Shown in pieces: positions 11,840 through 23,144 of a stretch of 64,000 bases of DNA (positions within the stretch are counted from its first letter, which is position 1; each line of letters begins with the position of its first letter). The position numbers and the translations under genes are program-made. Origin of the DNA: Anastatus disparis (lineage: Eukaryota > Arthropoda > Insecta > Hymenoptera > Eupelmidae); assembly GCA_017163975.1 (NCBI GenBank), contig JAFFSR010000314.1, positions 5,442,501 through 5,506,500 on the forward strand. Reading direction: 5' to 3'. The notes under the pieces were generated by a model. The model did no database searches and had not been told where the DNA came from. It saw nothing but the letters and a program-made list of their open reading frames with translations.

Positions 11840-12077
11840 TGTTGAGAAATATTTATTAAAGAGAACAAATTTTTAATAATGAATCAATAAGTACAAAATA
11901 TCTATATATCGATCTTAGTAACGGAGCGTGGCTCTATGTGCGAAAGCTAGCTTTCAACTGGCAGCTTAGTGTAATCAAGGCGATGACCGCTGTTGAGCCG
12001 TAGCGCTGCAACCAACAAAACATAAGCACAGAATGGCGGAGCAACTTCAGAGTGATGCCGCTCGCTTATTCTTGACA
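11840..12077 (-). repeat. Copia 5' LTR
   Basis: 238 bp, TGTTGAGAAATATTTATT ... TTCTTGACA on the plus strand, followed by the target duplication GCATT. It would carry the promoter of the minus-strand element. Confidence 0.95.
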
Positions 12078-12166
12078 GCATTTCTTTTCTGGAAATTTAG
12101 CAATAAAATAGAAAGGAAGCTAAGATCTATAAGTACAGGTGTAGTGTCCGTTTTACATCTCCTTAA

Positions 12167-12586
12167 AAAGTTAAAGTAACTTAACCTTGAGAAAATTTTT
12201 TTAAATTAAATTTTTAAATTAAAAATGCATTGAAAATTTACTTGTAATATGTTAAATCTGTTTAATTAAAACATTGTTTCTAATCATGAAAAATTTATAT
12301 TATATAATTTTATTATGATTTAGATCCGCTAATTATTTTGAAATAAAAATTTATTTTGTCAAGTTTTTTATGGAATGAATACCTATGAAACAATTTTTTT
12401 TGCACACGACATTCTAAAGAATGTATTTTTGATTCTAAAATTTTAATGAGGTCTGATTTAAGATTTTGGTAAAACAGCATTTTCCGAGGCATTCTGTAGC
12501 TTCTATGGCTATTGCTTGAAAATCAGCTCGAACTCATTACTAAATGAAATTATTTGGACTAAATTGTTATTGTAAAAAAATATGAG
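12167..12586. other. AT-rich spacer
   Basis: No coding frame or boundary recognised between the MITE end and the next TTAA-bounded segment. Confidence 0.45.
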
Positions 12587-13084
12587 TTAAGGTGGCTTTA
12601 ACTTTAAGAGCTGCAAAGAACCCAGCAAAAAAAGCAGCAATTTTTTGTTTCTTAGATAATTTTTATAAAAAATTTTTATAATTAAATACTGTTTCCATTA
12701 CATTTTATTATTTACAAAAAATATCTGAAATTTACTTTTGCTTAACTTTCTAATCAAATCGACTTAAAAAAATTTTTTTAATAACTTCTTTATTTCATCA
12801 ATGATATAGCAAATTTTTAATTAATTTGAATTTGATATAAAAACCTTACAATTTATTTTTGGATCACGAAAAAATATAATTTCATTACTAAATAATAAGC
12901 TTAAATTTTATTTTTGCCGTGAGAGCCCATGTTAAAATTCTAAATTTCTTTAATTTTTTTCTCTAATTTGGTCAATTGTCTTATATTTTTAAAATTTCTA
13001 TAGTAGCATGTACTATTCTTAATAATTAATATATTTTTTGCTACATTTTCTGTTTTTAATCATAAGTTGCTAAGGCCACCTTAA
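12587..13084. mobile_element. Putative 490-bp TTAA element with GGTGGC ends
   Basis: Left TTAA|GGTGGCTTTAACTT at 12587; right AAGTTGCTAAGGCCACC|TTAA ending at 13084. The ends are inverted repeats of about 12 bp with two mismatches and both abut TTAA. There is no coding frame inside. It is proposed as a short non-autonomous element of a TTAA-targeting type, with no second copy in the window. Confidence 0.5.
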
Positions 13085-13131
13085 TTTATAGAAATGGAAT
13101 ATTTAACTTATATGGAATTAATTTCCGTGCA

Positions 13132-14869
13132 TAGTTATTACCCTGCTGAAAACTCACGTGATAATCACATGAGAATCATATGATAATGATATGATAATCA
13201 TATAAATATCACATGGAATGTTCAATAATTTTTTATTCGAAAAGTATTGATTTTATAAAAAATGTCATTAATATACTTTTTACTGGAAATAATGAATAGA
13301 ATATATCTGAATTTTAGTAGATCATAATTTGCAGATTTTTAAAATACAAATTTGTATTTTTTTGATGAATCAAATGCTCTAAAAAATCATTAATTTAGGA
13401 TCTGAAAAAATTCGAGTACATTCTACACATTATTTCAAACAATAAGTACACCTATAATTTTTTTATAAAGTCTATACTTATCAAGTAAAAATTTTTTTAA
13501 CTTGCTGGGTGATCAATGCCGTCTTTCCCAATAGGCATTATAGGCTCGTGCCTAGGGCCCCCTTGTTTTAAGGGCCCCGCATCAGCGAAATTTTTTTTTA
13601 ATTTTTAAAAAATATGAAGTATTGTTTTTAAATATTTTAATTTTTTTAATAAGCCTTGAAGTAATTTTTTTCTATACATGTGCCAGAAAGTGATTTAAAC
13701 CTCACGAGAGCGTTTGCGTCCGAGCGAAGCGAAGGCGAAAAGTTTACACGAGATTAAAATCATTTTCTCTAACAATTATTGAACGAAACTTTTTGATACG
13801 ACGTGCAAAAAGTTTGTTTTTTGACACGCATTTTTATAAAAGCGTGCGCCAAAACAAATTTTACACATGGAGTGTGAAAAAATAATATATAAAATTCACA
13901 GTATACATTAAAAAAAAAAATACATGAAATATTTAAATTATAAAGCGTTATCTATTATATATTAACTAATTATTATTAGTGATAGTAAAGACAATGATTA
14001 TAAATAAAATAGTAGCACCTTCATTAAATTGTTAAAAATTAATTATTTATATAATAAATAAAATATTATTAAATTTTCCATCTTTTTCTTGTATTAAATT
14101 TTGCAAATAAAAAGTTTGCTTTGCAAAATTTGTAAAGGGAACGAACGAGGAAACTAGAATGAAGAATGTTATTTAGAGTTCTTTTGAGAATAAAAAATAT
14201 ACTGTAACTCTAATATATAAATTTATATATTATATGCATTTGTAAAATATTTCATTATTCAATTATTCCAAGTGTGCGCATGGGAGTGCATGCATTTGAA
14301 TTCAAAGATCGTGTATTTTTATTTTAAATATAGTCTCATTTTTTAATATAAATAAATTCAACAAAATAATGTAAGTTACGAACCATTAAAACATTAAATT
14401 TTAATGAAATAAACATGAAAATAAAAATGAATTTATTTTATGTTTAATACGTAATATATAAATTTGATATTTCCTTTGTTATTTTAAATTATTTAAGATT
14501 CTACCAGTCATATGAAATCAATTTTTCAAAAAATAACTTTCAAAAACAATTTCATGATATTGTGGTTGATTTGTATTTTCGACAGACAAAAAACCAAAAC
14601 CAAAGACAAAGAAATCAACTTTGAGAGGAAAAATAAAAAATGTAAAAACATAGGCTTCTTAGTCGAGCCTAGGACTTCTTTAAGAAAATCAGGAATCAAA
14701 TAAAAATTCCACTTTCAATGCCCTTACATGGGCCCCCATCACTGTTATGTCTAGGGCCCCATAGCGTTATAAGACGGCACTGTGGGTGATATTTATATAA
14801 TTATCGCATCAAAATCTCATATGATTCTTATATGATTATCATGTGAGTTTCTTAGCAGGGTAATAACTA
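13132..14869. mobile_element. TIR element with ACCCTGCT ends, split by hAT
   Basis: Left end TA|GTTATTACCCTGCTGAAA and right end TTAGCAGGGTAATAAC|TA are inverted repeats. They continue inward as CTCACGTGATAATCA against TGATTATCATGTGAG, with a series of CATATGATAATCATAT-type sub-repeats. Removing the hAT insertion leaves about 460 bp. TA on both sides suggests Tc1/mariner-type insertion, though a different boundary is possible. Confidence 0.65.
13514..14782. mobile_element. Non-autonomous hAT element
   Basis: 1,269 bp. Terminal repeats are CAATGCCGTCTT and AAGACGGCACTG, followed in both arms by CTAGGGCCCC-type GC-rich boxes. The element is flanked by a perfect 8-bp direct repeat TGGGTGAT (13506-13513 and 14783-14790), the hallmark of hAT transposition. 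No complete transposase is present. The frame at 14512-14703 (63 codons, lysine-rich) has no clear hAT signature and may be a remnant or chance. A small hairpin with a GCGTCCGAGCGAAGCG core lies inside at about 13684-13768. Confidence 0.85.
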
Positions 14870-14884
14870 AAAATAACTGCAAAT

Positions 14885-14970
14885 AATTGAGGGCGTGGAA
14901 ATGAAAATGGCTTATAGCCAATGTCATTTAAATGGGCTATAAGCCCTTTTCGTTTCCAGGTCCTCAATTG
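14885..14970. repeat. Short hairpin
   Basis: TTGAGGGCGTGGAAATGAAAA and GGCTTATAGCC on the left pair with GGCTATAAGCCC and TTTTCGTTTCCAGGTCCTCAA on the right. Loop of about 12 bases. Confidence 0.7.
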
Positions 14971-15253
14971 TGAATAACTGTTAACAACTTTAATTAACTG
15001 CAGGAATCGAGATGTTAATAATACGTAATAATAGTTAACAACAGTTAATGATAATTATATACAATTATACATAATTATGTACGGTTATAGACTTTTAATA
15101 ACAATTATTAATAATAATTATTAATAATAATAGTAATTTACAGTTTCTTACAATTATTCACAATTATTAACAATTATTCACATTTTCGAACATTTTTTAA
15201 TTTTCTACATATAGGAAAATTTTTTCCATGATAATAATTCTTGCAAATAAATA
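14971..15253. repeat. Simple TTAACA/TTATTA-rich repeat
   Basis: Degenerate runs of AACAGTTAA, AATAATTATTA and CAATTATTCACA. Low-complexity sequence without a gene. Confidence 0.6.
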
Positions 15254-15642
15254 TTAAGAAGGGTCCAAACTATCTGTCTTTGTCTAATAGCGTTTTTCAT
15301 CATTTATGTAAACACTATCCGGTATAACAAGAAAAAAATAGCAGCCCCCGCTAGATATTAGTATAATAAGTAAATTTTGTAATAACAACCAAATTTTTTC
15401 ACTGTGTAGTTTTTGAATAATTAGAGACCTACCAAAAAAAGATAGTTTATATTCTAGATTGCTAGTAGGTCTCTAATTAGTCAAAAACTATGCGGTAAAA
15501 AATTTGGTTTTTATTACAAAATTTACTTATTATACTAATATCTAGCGGGGGCTGCTATTTTTTTCTTGTTATACCGGATAGTGTTTACATAAATGATGAA
15601 AAACGCTATTAGACAAAGACAGATAGTTCGGCCCCTTCTTAA
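15254..15642. mobile_element. Palindromic TTAA MITE with GAAGGG ends
   Basis: TTAA|GAAGGGTCCAAACTATCT at left and AGATAGTTCGGCCCCTTC|TTAA at right. Both halves (about 180 bp each) are nearly perfect reverse complements around a centre near 15448, including CTATCCGGTATAACAAG and TAGAGACCTACC. Nearly the whole 381-bp element is hairpin. It has no coding capacity. Confidence 0.9.
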
Positions 15643-16924
15643 TAAATGTTAGCAACTGTTAATTATTGTCGAAAATTTGAAAATTAAATTACAAAAATAA
15701 TTTTCTCAATTATTTAAGACAATTATAAATTAACATTTTGAGCTACGTAATCTTCTTTTTTGTATTTTATTTATATTCTGGGATAGTAAATTTATTTGTT
15801 TTCGAACGCCTTGAAGTTGCGTTATACGTGAAAAAATCTATGTGATGCTGAATAAAAAAAATAAGCTGTTAAAAAAATTGCGTTACAAGGAAGCACTTTT
15901 GTACAATTATTGTAACAGTCCGACTATCAGGTACTGAAATATTTGAAATAATTTAAGTATTCTTATTTGCACAGGATTGTTATTTCCTTTAAAATTGTTT
16001 GTGTTCTGAGAAATTCGAAAATCATGGATTGGAGTCTCAACACTTTTCGTCTATTATTGATTAGTATTTGAAGTGTGCATTTCCTGAAATTGTAAGTAAA
16101 ATTATAATATTAACAAAAATGAATACCTAACTTTTATTAAGAAACAGTATAATAACCTAATTAACCTAAATATAACAAAATTTTCTCTAACGTATAAATC
16201 AACAGGGAACTGCAGAAGATATAAAGGATTACTAGAGAAGTATAAATTCATTGGATATTGTTGTATACAGTAAGGCTGTTGCATATTCATGGATTCGGAA
16301 ACTGACGAATTGCTAAGTATAATTCAATTAATGTTATTATACAAAAATTAAAATTAGAGCTTATATTCATTACAATTTGTTTACTTTTATTTATTAAAGG
16401 TTTTATAACCAATATACTATTGATAAAATTTATTATTATTAGTTTGATTTTTTAATAATTTGTTTGAATTTTGCTAACCTCTTTCTTCATGTGAATCTTG
16501 TTGTGCATTAAATCTTATTAATAAGCTGTTACTTTATTCGCTTAAATTCATAATTTATTTAGTAGCATAGCGTTGTTTTCATAATATATTCTACTCCATA
16601 CCATTAAAATTATTTGAAAATCTTTTAAATATTAAATAAAAAATGCATTTAACTTTTTAAATCTCTCTCTCTAGATACTTTGTTAAAAATCTATTATATT
16701 TAACTATTTTATCTTTTTGTGTCGTTATATCTCTATATTTTCGTGTCTTCCTTTACAGTACAAAAGGTTTATTTTCGGTTGACTTATACATTTAAGTCAT
16801 TAGATTCTAATATTATTATTAGCTTATTGTTTACATTAGATTTTTTTTCTATTGTATTAAATTGCTTCATATCCTCATGTTCCGTGTACATGTCATTATA
16901 ATTTAACATTAAATACATCACTTT
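15643..16924. other. AT-rich sequence without recognised genes
   Basis: About 1.3 kb of very AT-rich DNA. Short open frames (16102-16290, 16719-16901) have tyrosine/leucine/phenylalanine-rich compositions expected by chance at this base composition. No repeat boundary was found. Confidence 0.5.
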
Positions 16925-17560
16925 GATCCCAAAGAGTATAGCCAAATAAGCATGTAAAAATGTCCTTAACTCGGATTTCGCTGAAACTTTGCTAATTTTT
17001 TTGTCTTGTAAAAAAACTAAAATCCTGAAAGTTTCAGATCCCTATGGTCAAAATTGGCTTCATAACCTCAAAAAACGTGTTTTTCGATTTTTTTTGCTAT
17101 AATTAGGTGAATTCTTAATGGATCTTCAAAATTCGAAATCAAGATAAAAGAGGACGATAAAACGCATATATTTAGTGACTATATAAAACCTTAAGAGTAT
17201 CAAACATAACCTAAAAATAAATTTGAAAATTTCAAAATGGCCTGTACATTAACGGTATGAATGCATACTTATTTTTGACTTTTAGAAACTTTACTTTTTA
17301 TAAAATCTATCATTCATATATTTTGCAGATTTTTGTAAGAATGGTGAAAAGTACTTAAAATATAAAAAAACTAAAAATTTTATAGATTCATAGCATTTTA
17401 GAGGCTCTATTGCATTCTGATCATGAAAATAACACAGAATACACGTTCAGCGACCAAAAAAATCTCCTAAATATCGATATTCAGTCGGATTTATATCATA
17501 TGCATCCATAAAATACGAGAATAAGCTTAAAAAAATCGTTTTTTGACCAAAAAGACATTT
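16925..17560. repeat. Repeat unit A of composite inverted repeat
   Basis: About 635 bp beginning AAGAGTATAGCCAAATAAGC and ending near TTTTTTGACCAAAAAGAC. It is a direct, diverged copy of 17715-18350 and a reverse complement of 20400-21035. Recognisable blocks are CATTCTGATCATGAAAATAA, AAAATGGCCTG and TTGGCTTCATAACCTCAAAA. Confidence 0.85.
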
Positions 17561-17714
17561 TGCGAAAGATTTATAAATTATTATAAATCTTTTATTGGAA
17601 ATTTTTGAAATATCTATTAAATCTTCCATTTAATGTTTCAAGATACGTTTTAGAAATATTACGTGTAACATTTATAAATAATTATAAACAATCCATGAAA
17701 TATTTAAAATATTT

Positions 17715-18674
17715 AAGAAAGAGTGTAGCCGAATAAGTATGTGAAAATAGCCTTAACTTGGATTTTCCTGAAACTTTGCTTATTCTTTTGTCTTGTCAAA
17801 AAACTAAGATTCTGAAAATTTCAGATCCCTAGGCTCAAAATTGGCTTCATAACCTCAAAAAAACGTGTTTTTCTGTTTTTTCGTTATAATTGGATGAATT
17901 CCTAATGGTTCTCCAAAATTCTAAATCGAGGTAAAAGAGGACAGTAAAACGCATATATTTAGTGTCTATATAGAACCTTACGAGTCTCAAACATAACCTA
18001 AAAATACTTTTGAAAATTTCAAAATGGCCTGCACATTAATTGTATTAATGCATTTTCATTTGTGGCTTTTAAAAACTTTTCTTTTCATAAAATCTATCAT
18101 TCATAATTTTTGCTAAACTGTAGGAATGGTGGAAAGTACCTAAAATATCAAAAAACTGAAAATTTTAAAGATTTATGGCACTTTAGAGGCTTAATTGCAT
18201 TCTGATCATGAAAATAACACCAAAAACACATTCAGCGACCCAAAAAACCCTTAAAAATTGATATTTAGTTGGATTTATATCATATTCATCCATAAAATAC
18301 GAGAATAAGCTTAAAAAAATCATTTTTCGACCAAAAAGACTCCTGTAGTCTTTTTATTATCATCCTAAGCTATAATTTCATCACTTCTTTTTCAAAGTAA
18401 CCTTAAAAATTTATTTACTGACCAATAACCTCCTTGATACTGATTGTTAATCTTATTCAGTATGATTTTTGGCCAAAAGATATGAAATTAACCTTAAAAT
18501 ATTTACTTACTGACTAAAAATGACCTCAACTATCATTTTTCTATAGTATTCAAAACAACAGATTTGACAATAAAATATATTGGAGGATCCTAAGAACTTC
18601 TCACTGCGATTGTTTATATTGTTCTGTGCGATATTTTGTGAAGTACCATGAAAATATCGCAAAATAATGCGCCA
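17715..18674. repeat. Left arm of large inverted repeat (unit B plus extension)
   Basis: Unit B (17715-18350) plus a further ~320 bp (TTTTTGGCCAAAAGAT, ACTCTTCTCACTGCG-like, AATAATGCGCC). It pairs in inverted orientation with about 20056-21035. Arms are roughly 1 kb. The enclosed segment carries two smaller nested elements. Confidence 0.85.
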
Positions 18675-18679
18675 AATAC

Positions 18680-19138
18680 ATTACTGATTTTTTATTTGCT
18701 TACTATTTGTTATTCATTATGTTTCTTGATAATTCAGTTGAATTCAGTTTTTAATTTTAAAAATATTTATTTAATAATAATTTGGTGATAAAATATTTTT
18801 AAAAAATTTTGAAAAAAAATTTGTGTGTACCGAGGTTTGAACCCACGATCAAAACAAAAAATAATACATGCTTATCAAACCCTCCACAAGTTCAATCTCA
18901 TTTAAGTTTTAACTCAAATGATTTTGATTACCTCATATTTTTATATATCACGTTCTTTAACTAAGGGCATGGGTTCAAACCCGCCTACACATAATTTTTT
19001 CCTGCAAAATTTAAAAAAAAAATATTTTATTACTAAATCATTATTAAATAATTATTTTTAAAATTAAAAACTGAATTTAACTGAATTATAAAGAAAAATA
19101 ATGAATAACAAATAGTAAGCAAATAAAAAATTAGTAAT
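18680..19138. mobile_element. Nested palindromic element with B-box-like cores
   Basis: Ends ATTACTGATTTTTTATTTGC and GCAAATAAAAAATTAGTAAT are inverted repeats. The arms (about 180 bp) continue through TTACTATTTGTTATTCATTA to an inner GAGGTTTGAACCCACG at left and TGGGTTCAAACCCGCC at right. These inner boxes resemble the tRNA B-box consensus (GGTTCGANTCC) but are part of the inverted repeat and no tRNA fold is evident. It interrupts the larger inverted repeat. Confidence 0.75.
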
Positions 19139-19164
19139 TTAAAAATTAACAATTTTTTTAATAA

Positions 19165-19574
19165 TTCAGAGACTGCTGTATATCGACACAGATACCTGTT
19201 TTACCGACTCTATTTAAAATTTATTTTTTATAAAAACTAGTTACTGGAGGCAGAAATTAAAAGATGGTTTCGATGCGTATAATAAATAGCAATATTTTCT
19301 CTGATGAGAATAAATTAATTTTATCGCTTGGTTTTCTAGAAAAGTTGGAATAACTTGAAAATCGTATTTTCTGCCTCTAATCTCTAATTTTATAAGTTAT
19401 TCCAACTTTTCTCGAAAATGAAGCGATAAAATTAACCTATCTTTATAAAAGAAAGTATCAATTTTCATTATAAAAATCAAAACTATCTCTTCATTTCTGT
19501 CTTTATCTGCAAGTTTTTGGAAAAAAAATTATTTTGTAATCAGAAAAGGACAGAGAGATACGGCGGCCTCTTAA
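19165..19574. mobile_element. GAG-type TTAA MITE, copy 1
   Basis: 402-bp palindromic element bounded by TTCA (mutated TTAA) and TTAA. Ends GAGACTGCTGTATATC and GATACGGCGGCCTC are inverted. The hairpin core carries AGAAAAGTTGGAATAACTT and its complement around 19380. Related copies lie at 36989-37388 and 38035-38415. Confidence 0.85.
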
Positions 19575-20055
19575 ATCATATTTTAAGTTTAATAAAGACA
19601 ATATTTTTTTCGTTATCAACTAAAATAGCAGACTAATTTATTTTTAGTTTCAGATTGCCTAAATGTGCATATTTTTGTAAATTATTGTTACGTTCTTGTG
19701 TTATGTAATCATTGTCTTTATTTTTTAATTCAAACAGTTAATACCGTAAAGAACGGGATTCTTATCAGGGCATGATTTCTTTTATATAATCAGAAACTAC
19801 ATCTTCTACGGTAACACTAACGAATATAAACTACAGAGCTGTCCCGCAAAGCATGAAATATTTTGAAATATTTCGAAAATATTTCAAACGTTTTATACTG
19901 TGTGGGGCTCACCTGCTTGCTTGTACTCCAACACAAGCTCTGCTCGCTAATGTATCTTTAAAATAGTAAAATATTATAGTAATATTACATTACTATTTTG
20001 ATGTTAATTACTTTTAAATAATGCTGTAGCACAACATGAAATATTTTTGCTGGCT
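19575..20055. other. Unique centre of the large inverted repeat
   Basis: About 480 bp between nested elements and the right arm. It contains a short palindromic run of GAAATATTTCGAAAATATTTC type near 19860-19890. No gene seen. Confidence 0.5.
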
Positions 20056-21035
20056 AGGCGCATTATTTGGCGATATTTAAGTGGTGCTCGACAAAACATC
20101 TCACTGAACAATATAAACAATCCCAGTAAGAAGCTCTTAGAATCCATGAATATGTTTTTAAAATTATTTCAAAGAAATCATACAAAGAATTGTTCCGAAC
20201 ACATCAGAAAAATGATAGTTGAGGTCAGTTTTAGTCACTATATGCATTTTTTGAGGTTAATTTTATATCTTTCGGCCAAAAATCGTACTGAATAAGATTA
20301 AAAATCAATACCAAGGAAGTTATTGGTCAGTGAATAAATTTTTAAGGTTACTTTGAAGATGACTTGGTAAAATTATAGTTTAATATGGTAATAAAAAGAT
20401 TACAGGAGTCTTTTTGGTCGAAAAACGATTTTTTTAAGCTTATTCTCGTATTTTATGGATGCATATGATATAAATCCGACTAAATATCGATATTTAGCCG
20501 ATTTTTTTGGTCGCTAAACGTGTATTTGGTGTTATTTTCATGATCAGAATGTAATAGAGCCTCTAAAATGCTATGAATCTATAAAATTTTCAGTCTTTTT
20601 GATATTTTAGGTACTTTTCACCATTCCTACAAAAATCTGCAGAATATATGAATGATAGATTTTATGAAAAGTAAAGTTTCTAAAAGTCAAAAATAAGTAT
20701 GCATTTATACCGTTAATGTACAGGCCATTTTGAAATTTTCAAATTTATTTTTGGGTTATGTTTGAGACTCGTAAGGTTTTATATAGTCACTGAATATATG
20801 CGTTTTATCGTCCCCTTTTATCTTGATTTCGAATTTTGAAGATCCATTAAGAATTCACCAAATTATAGCAAAAAAACCGAAAAACACGTTTTTTTAGGTT
20901 AAGAAGCCAATTTTGACCATAGGGATCTGAAACTTTCAGGATTTTAGTTTTTTGATAAGACAGAGAAATAAGCAAAGTTTCAGGAAAATCCGAGTTAAGG
21001 ACATTTTTACATGCTATTCGGCTATACTCTTTATG
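20056..21035. repeat. Right arm of large inverted repeat
   Basis: Reverse complement of 17715-18674, ending CATGCTATTCGGCTATACTC. It includes the open frame at 20047-20295, which has no independent support. The outermost bases match the ends of units A and B, so AAGAGTATAGCCGAATA is the probable terminal sequence of the parent element. Confidence 0.85.
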
Positions 21036-21193
21036 AACGGTACTGTATTACAAATTTTTATTGTAATTGAATCAAGTTAATGTCATTTAAAATACTTTTT
21101 AAATGGTTTACCATTTGATAATGAGCAAGCAAAAATAAACTCGCTAGTACTATTTCATTCGTTAATTTTTATTGCCTGTTTTATTTTTTATAG

Positions 21194-23144
21194 ATTATTT
21201 ACAAGATGTACAACTTCATTTTGTGGAAAGAGATGTCACATCGTTGTATATGTGCGATTACAATAATGATTTCCTAGAAAACATTGAAAAAGGTAACTGT
21301 TGTATTCAAAATTACAAAAAATCACAAAAAAATTTCTTATACTTAAAAATGACTTCTCAGATACTGCTACTACTTCTACTACAACAAAATATGTAAAAAA
21401 AGGACAGTTGGTGCGTAAAAGGTCGCGTAATCCAGAGAAAAGGTAAAAAAAAGTGGTAAAAAAAGCGGTCAATTTAGGACTCGAATACACTTCAATGACA
21501 ACGAAAAAAGTTGTCCCTGCTCGATCCATGAAACGATCTTGTGGTCCAGGCTGTAAGTTTAAGTGTGACAAGAAAATTTCTGAGGAACAAAGAGAACATT
21601 TTTTTAAAGAATTTTTGGAGCATACCAGAGGATACACAAAAATATGAATTTATAGCCCGACATGTTCACGAAAAACTTAATAAAGAATCTTCAGAGGAAA
21701 CGAAATAAAATTACTCTAGAAAGTGCTCTATCACAATTAGAAATATAAACACATTTGTTTGTCGAACTATGTTTTTGAACACCCTTGATATAAGTTCCCA
21801 AATTGTGGATACCGCTTTTAAAAAACTTAGAAAAGGAGATGTGCACTTTGCAGATAGCAGAGGCAAATCGAAAGGAAAACGAAGAATCCTTGATGAAGGA
21901 AAAACCGCCAACGTAATAGAACATATCAACTTATTTTCCAGAGTCGAATCGCACTATACGAGAAAAGACTCAACCGTGAGTATCTAGAGAAATCTTTATC
22001 CATAAGCCGATCGTATTCTATGTACGTTGAGTGGACGAAAGAGGAAAGAAAAAAAGCAGAAACTAAATACCACTATACAGATATTTTTAATACTCGTTTT
22101 AATATTGGATTTCACAAACCAAAAAAAGACCAATGTGATATGTGTGAAGGCTATAAAAACGCTTCTCCAGATAAAAAGAAAGAAGTGCAAGAGTCTTATG
22201 AACGACACATTCAGAATAAAGAAAAAACAAGGCAATTGAAATTAGAACAAAAAAATTTTGCAAAAAACGCTGAGAACACAAGTATGATATGCTTTAATTT
22301 CCAAAAAGTTCTTGGTACTCCAAAAACCGAAGCAAGTTGTCTTTATTACAAAAGAAAATTATCTATATATAACTTCAGAATTTATGATGTCACTCGACAT
22401 CAAGCGTTTTGTTACGTCTGGAACGAAGATGAGGCAAGAAAAGGATAAAATGAGGTATCAAGTTGTTTGTTCGATTATATGCAAAACGTGTTGTAGAAGG
22501 TATTGATAATTTTATTTTATGGGTCGATAATTGCGAAGTACAGAACAGAAATAGGAGCGTACTTTCTATGTTTATTTACGCCTCTGCAAGACTGAACATA
22601 AATGTCTGTCTTTCCTTCTTAGAAGTTGGACATACTCAAAATGAGGGAGATTCAGTTCAAGCGACAATAGAGAGATACGTAAAAGGGCGAAAGATGAATG
22701 GTGCAATATTATAGTGGAAAGCAAACTGGCAGAACCAAAATACAGAGTTGAAAACGTTACTTACGATATGATCTTAGATTTCAAAAAATTATCCACTAGC
22801 ATGAATTGAAAGAAAACGCTAATTAGAGACAAAAAAACAACCACTATGCCATTATCAATCTCTAAGTTAAAACAAGTAATAGCAACGAAAGGACTTCATA
22901 ATCAACTTAAATACAAAACTGATTTTGAAGATGAGCTTGAAATTTTTGTCACAAGAGAAGAAAAAAGTTAGGCTAATGTGAAGAAATTTATGTCAGATAA
23001 TGCATACACTAAAAGGCAAGGACTACCCACTGCAAAAATAAAAGATTTTGATACATTATGCAAAAATAATATCATCCCACCACAATATCATGATTATTAT
23101 CGTTCATTTCACGTAGATAACTCTCATGTAGAAGATAGCGAGTA
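21194..23144 (+). pseudogene. Broken transposase-like gene with DNC..QNRN motif
   Basis: Pieces in several frames together resemble a multi-exon insect transposase-like protein. A first exon (21194-21292) lies between a TATAG acceptor and a GTAACT donor. Then come a cysteine cluster (CGPGCKFKCDKK) near 21540, CDMCEGYK near 22135, LYYKRKLSIYNFRIYD near 22343, LWVDNCEVQNRNR near 22518 and FLEVGHTQNEGDSV near 22617. The tail reaches a stop at 23144. The D of VDNC and the acidic residues near GHTQNE could be catalytic in an RNase H fold. Similar motifs occur in many uncharacterised insect proteins; I tentatively compare it with Sola-type transposases. Stops at about 22807 and 22970 and several frame changes make it a pseudogene. 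Confidence 0.65.

Larger units (their letters stand above)
4592..12077 (-). mobile_element. Complete but decayed Ty1/Copia retrotransposon
   Basis: A 7,486-bp element reading on the minus strand, bounded by two 238-bp LTRs and flanked by the direct repeat GCATT (4587-4591 and 12078-12082). It has a primer-binding site resembling the one copia uses (internal initiator-Met tRNA match), a purine tract before the 3' LTR, and the Copia protein order Gag, protease, integrase, RT, RNase H. The frame is broken by at least two in-frame stops in pol, frame changes near 9810, 8400 and 7965, and a small GC-rich hairpin inserted in gag. The LTRs look nearly identical, with only a few differences seen by eye, so insertion seems relatively recent despite the broken frames. 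Confidence 0.95.
4294..12166. mobile_element. TTAA-flanked foldback MITE, copy 1, split by Copia
   Basis: Left end TTAA|GGGGATGTAAAATGGA at 4294; right end TCCGTTTTACATCTCC|TTAA finishing at 12166. Terminal inverted repeats continue as TACTACACCTGTACT on the left and AGTACAGGTGTAGTGT on the right. Without the Copia insertion (4592-12082, counting one target duplication) the element is about 374 bp. This matches the uninterrupted copy at 49247-49621 (375 bp). TTAA at both ends is the target preference of piggyBac-type transposition; assignment to that superfamily is inferred. The MITE was here before the Copia element arrived. Confidence 0.85.

Noticed and set aside
14512..14703. hAT transposase relic
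   Set aside because: Only 63 lysine-rich codons without any hAT dimerisation or catalytic motif.
18835..18990. tRNA gene at GGTTTGAACCC / GGGTTCAAACCC
   Set aside because: No acceptor, D or anticodon stem could be built, and the boxes are mirror parts of a palindrome.
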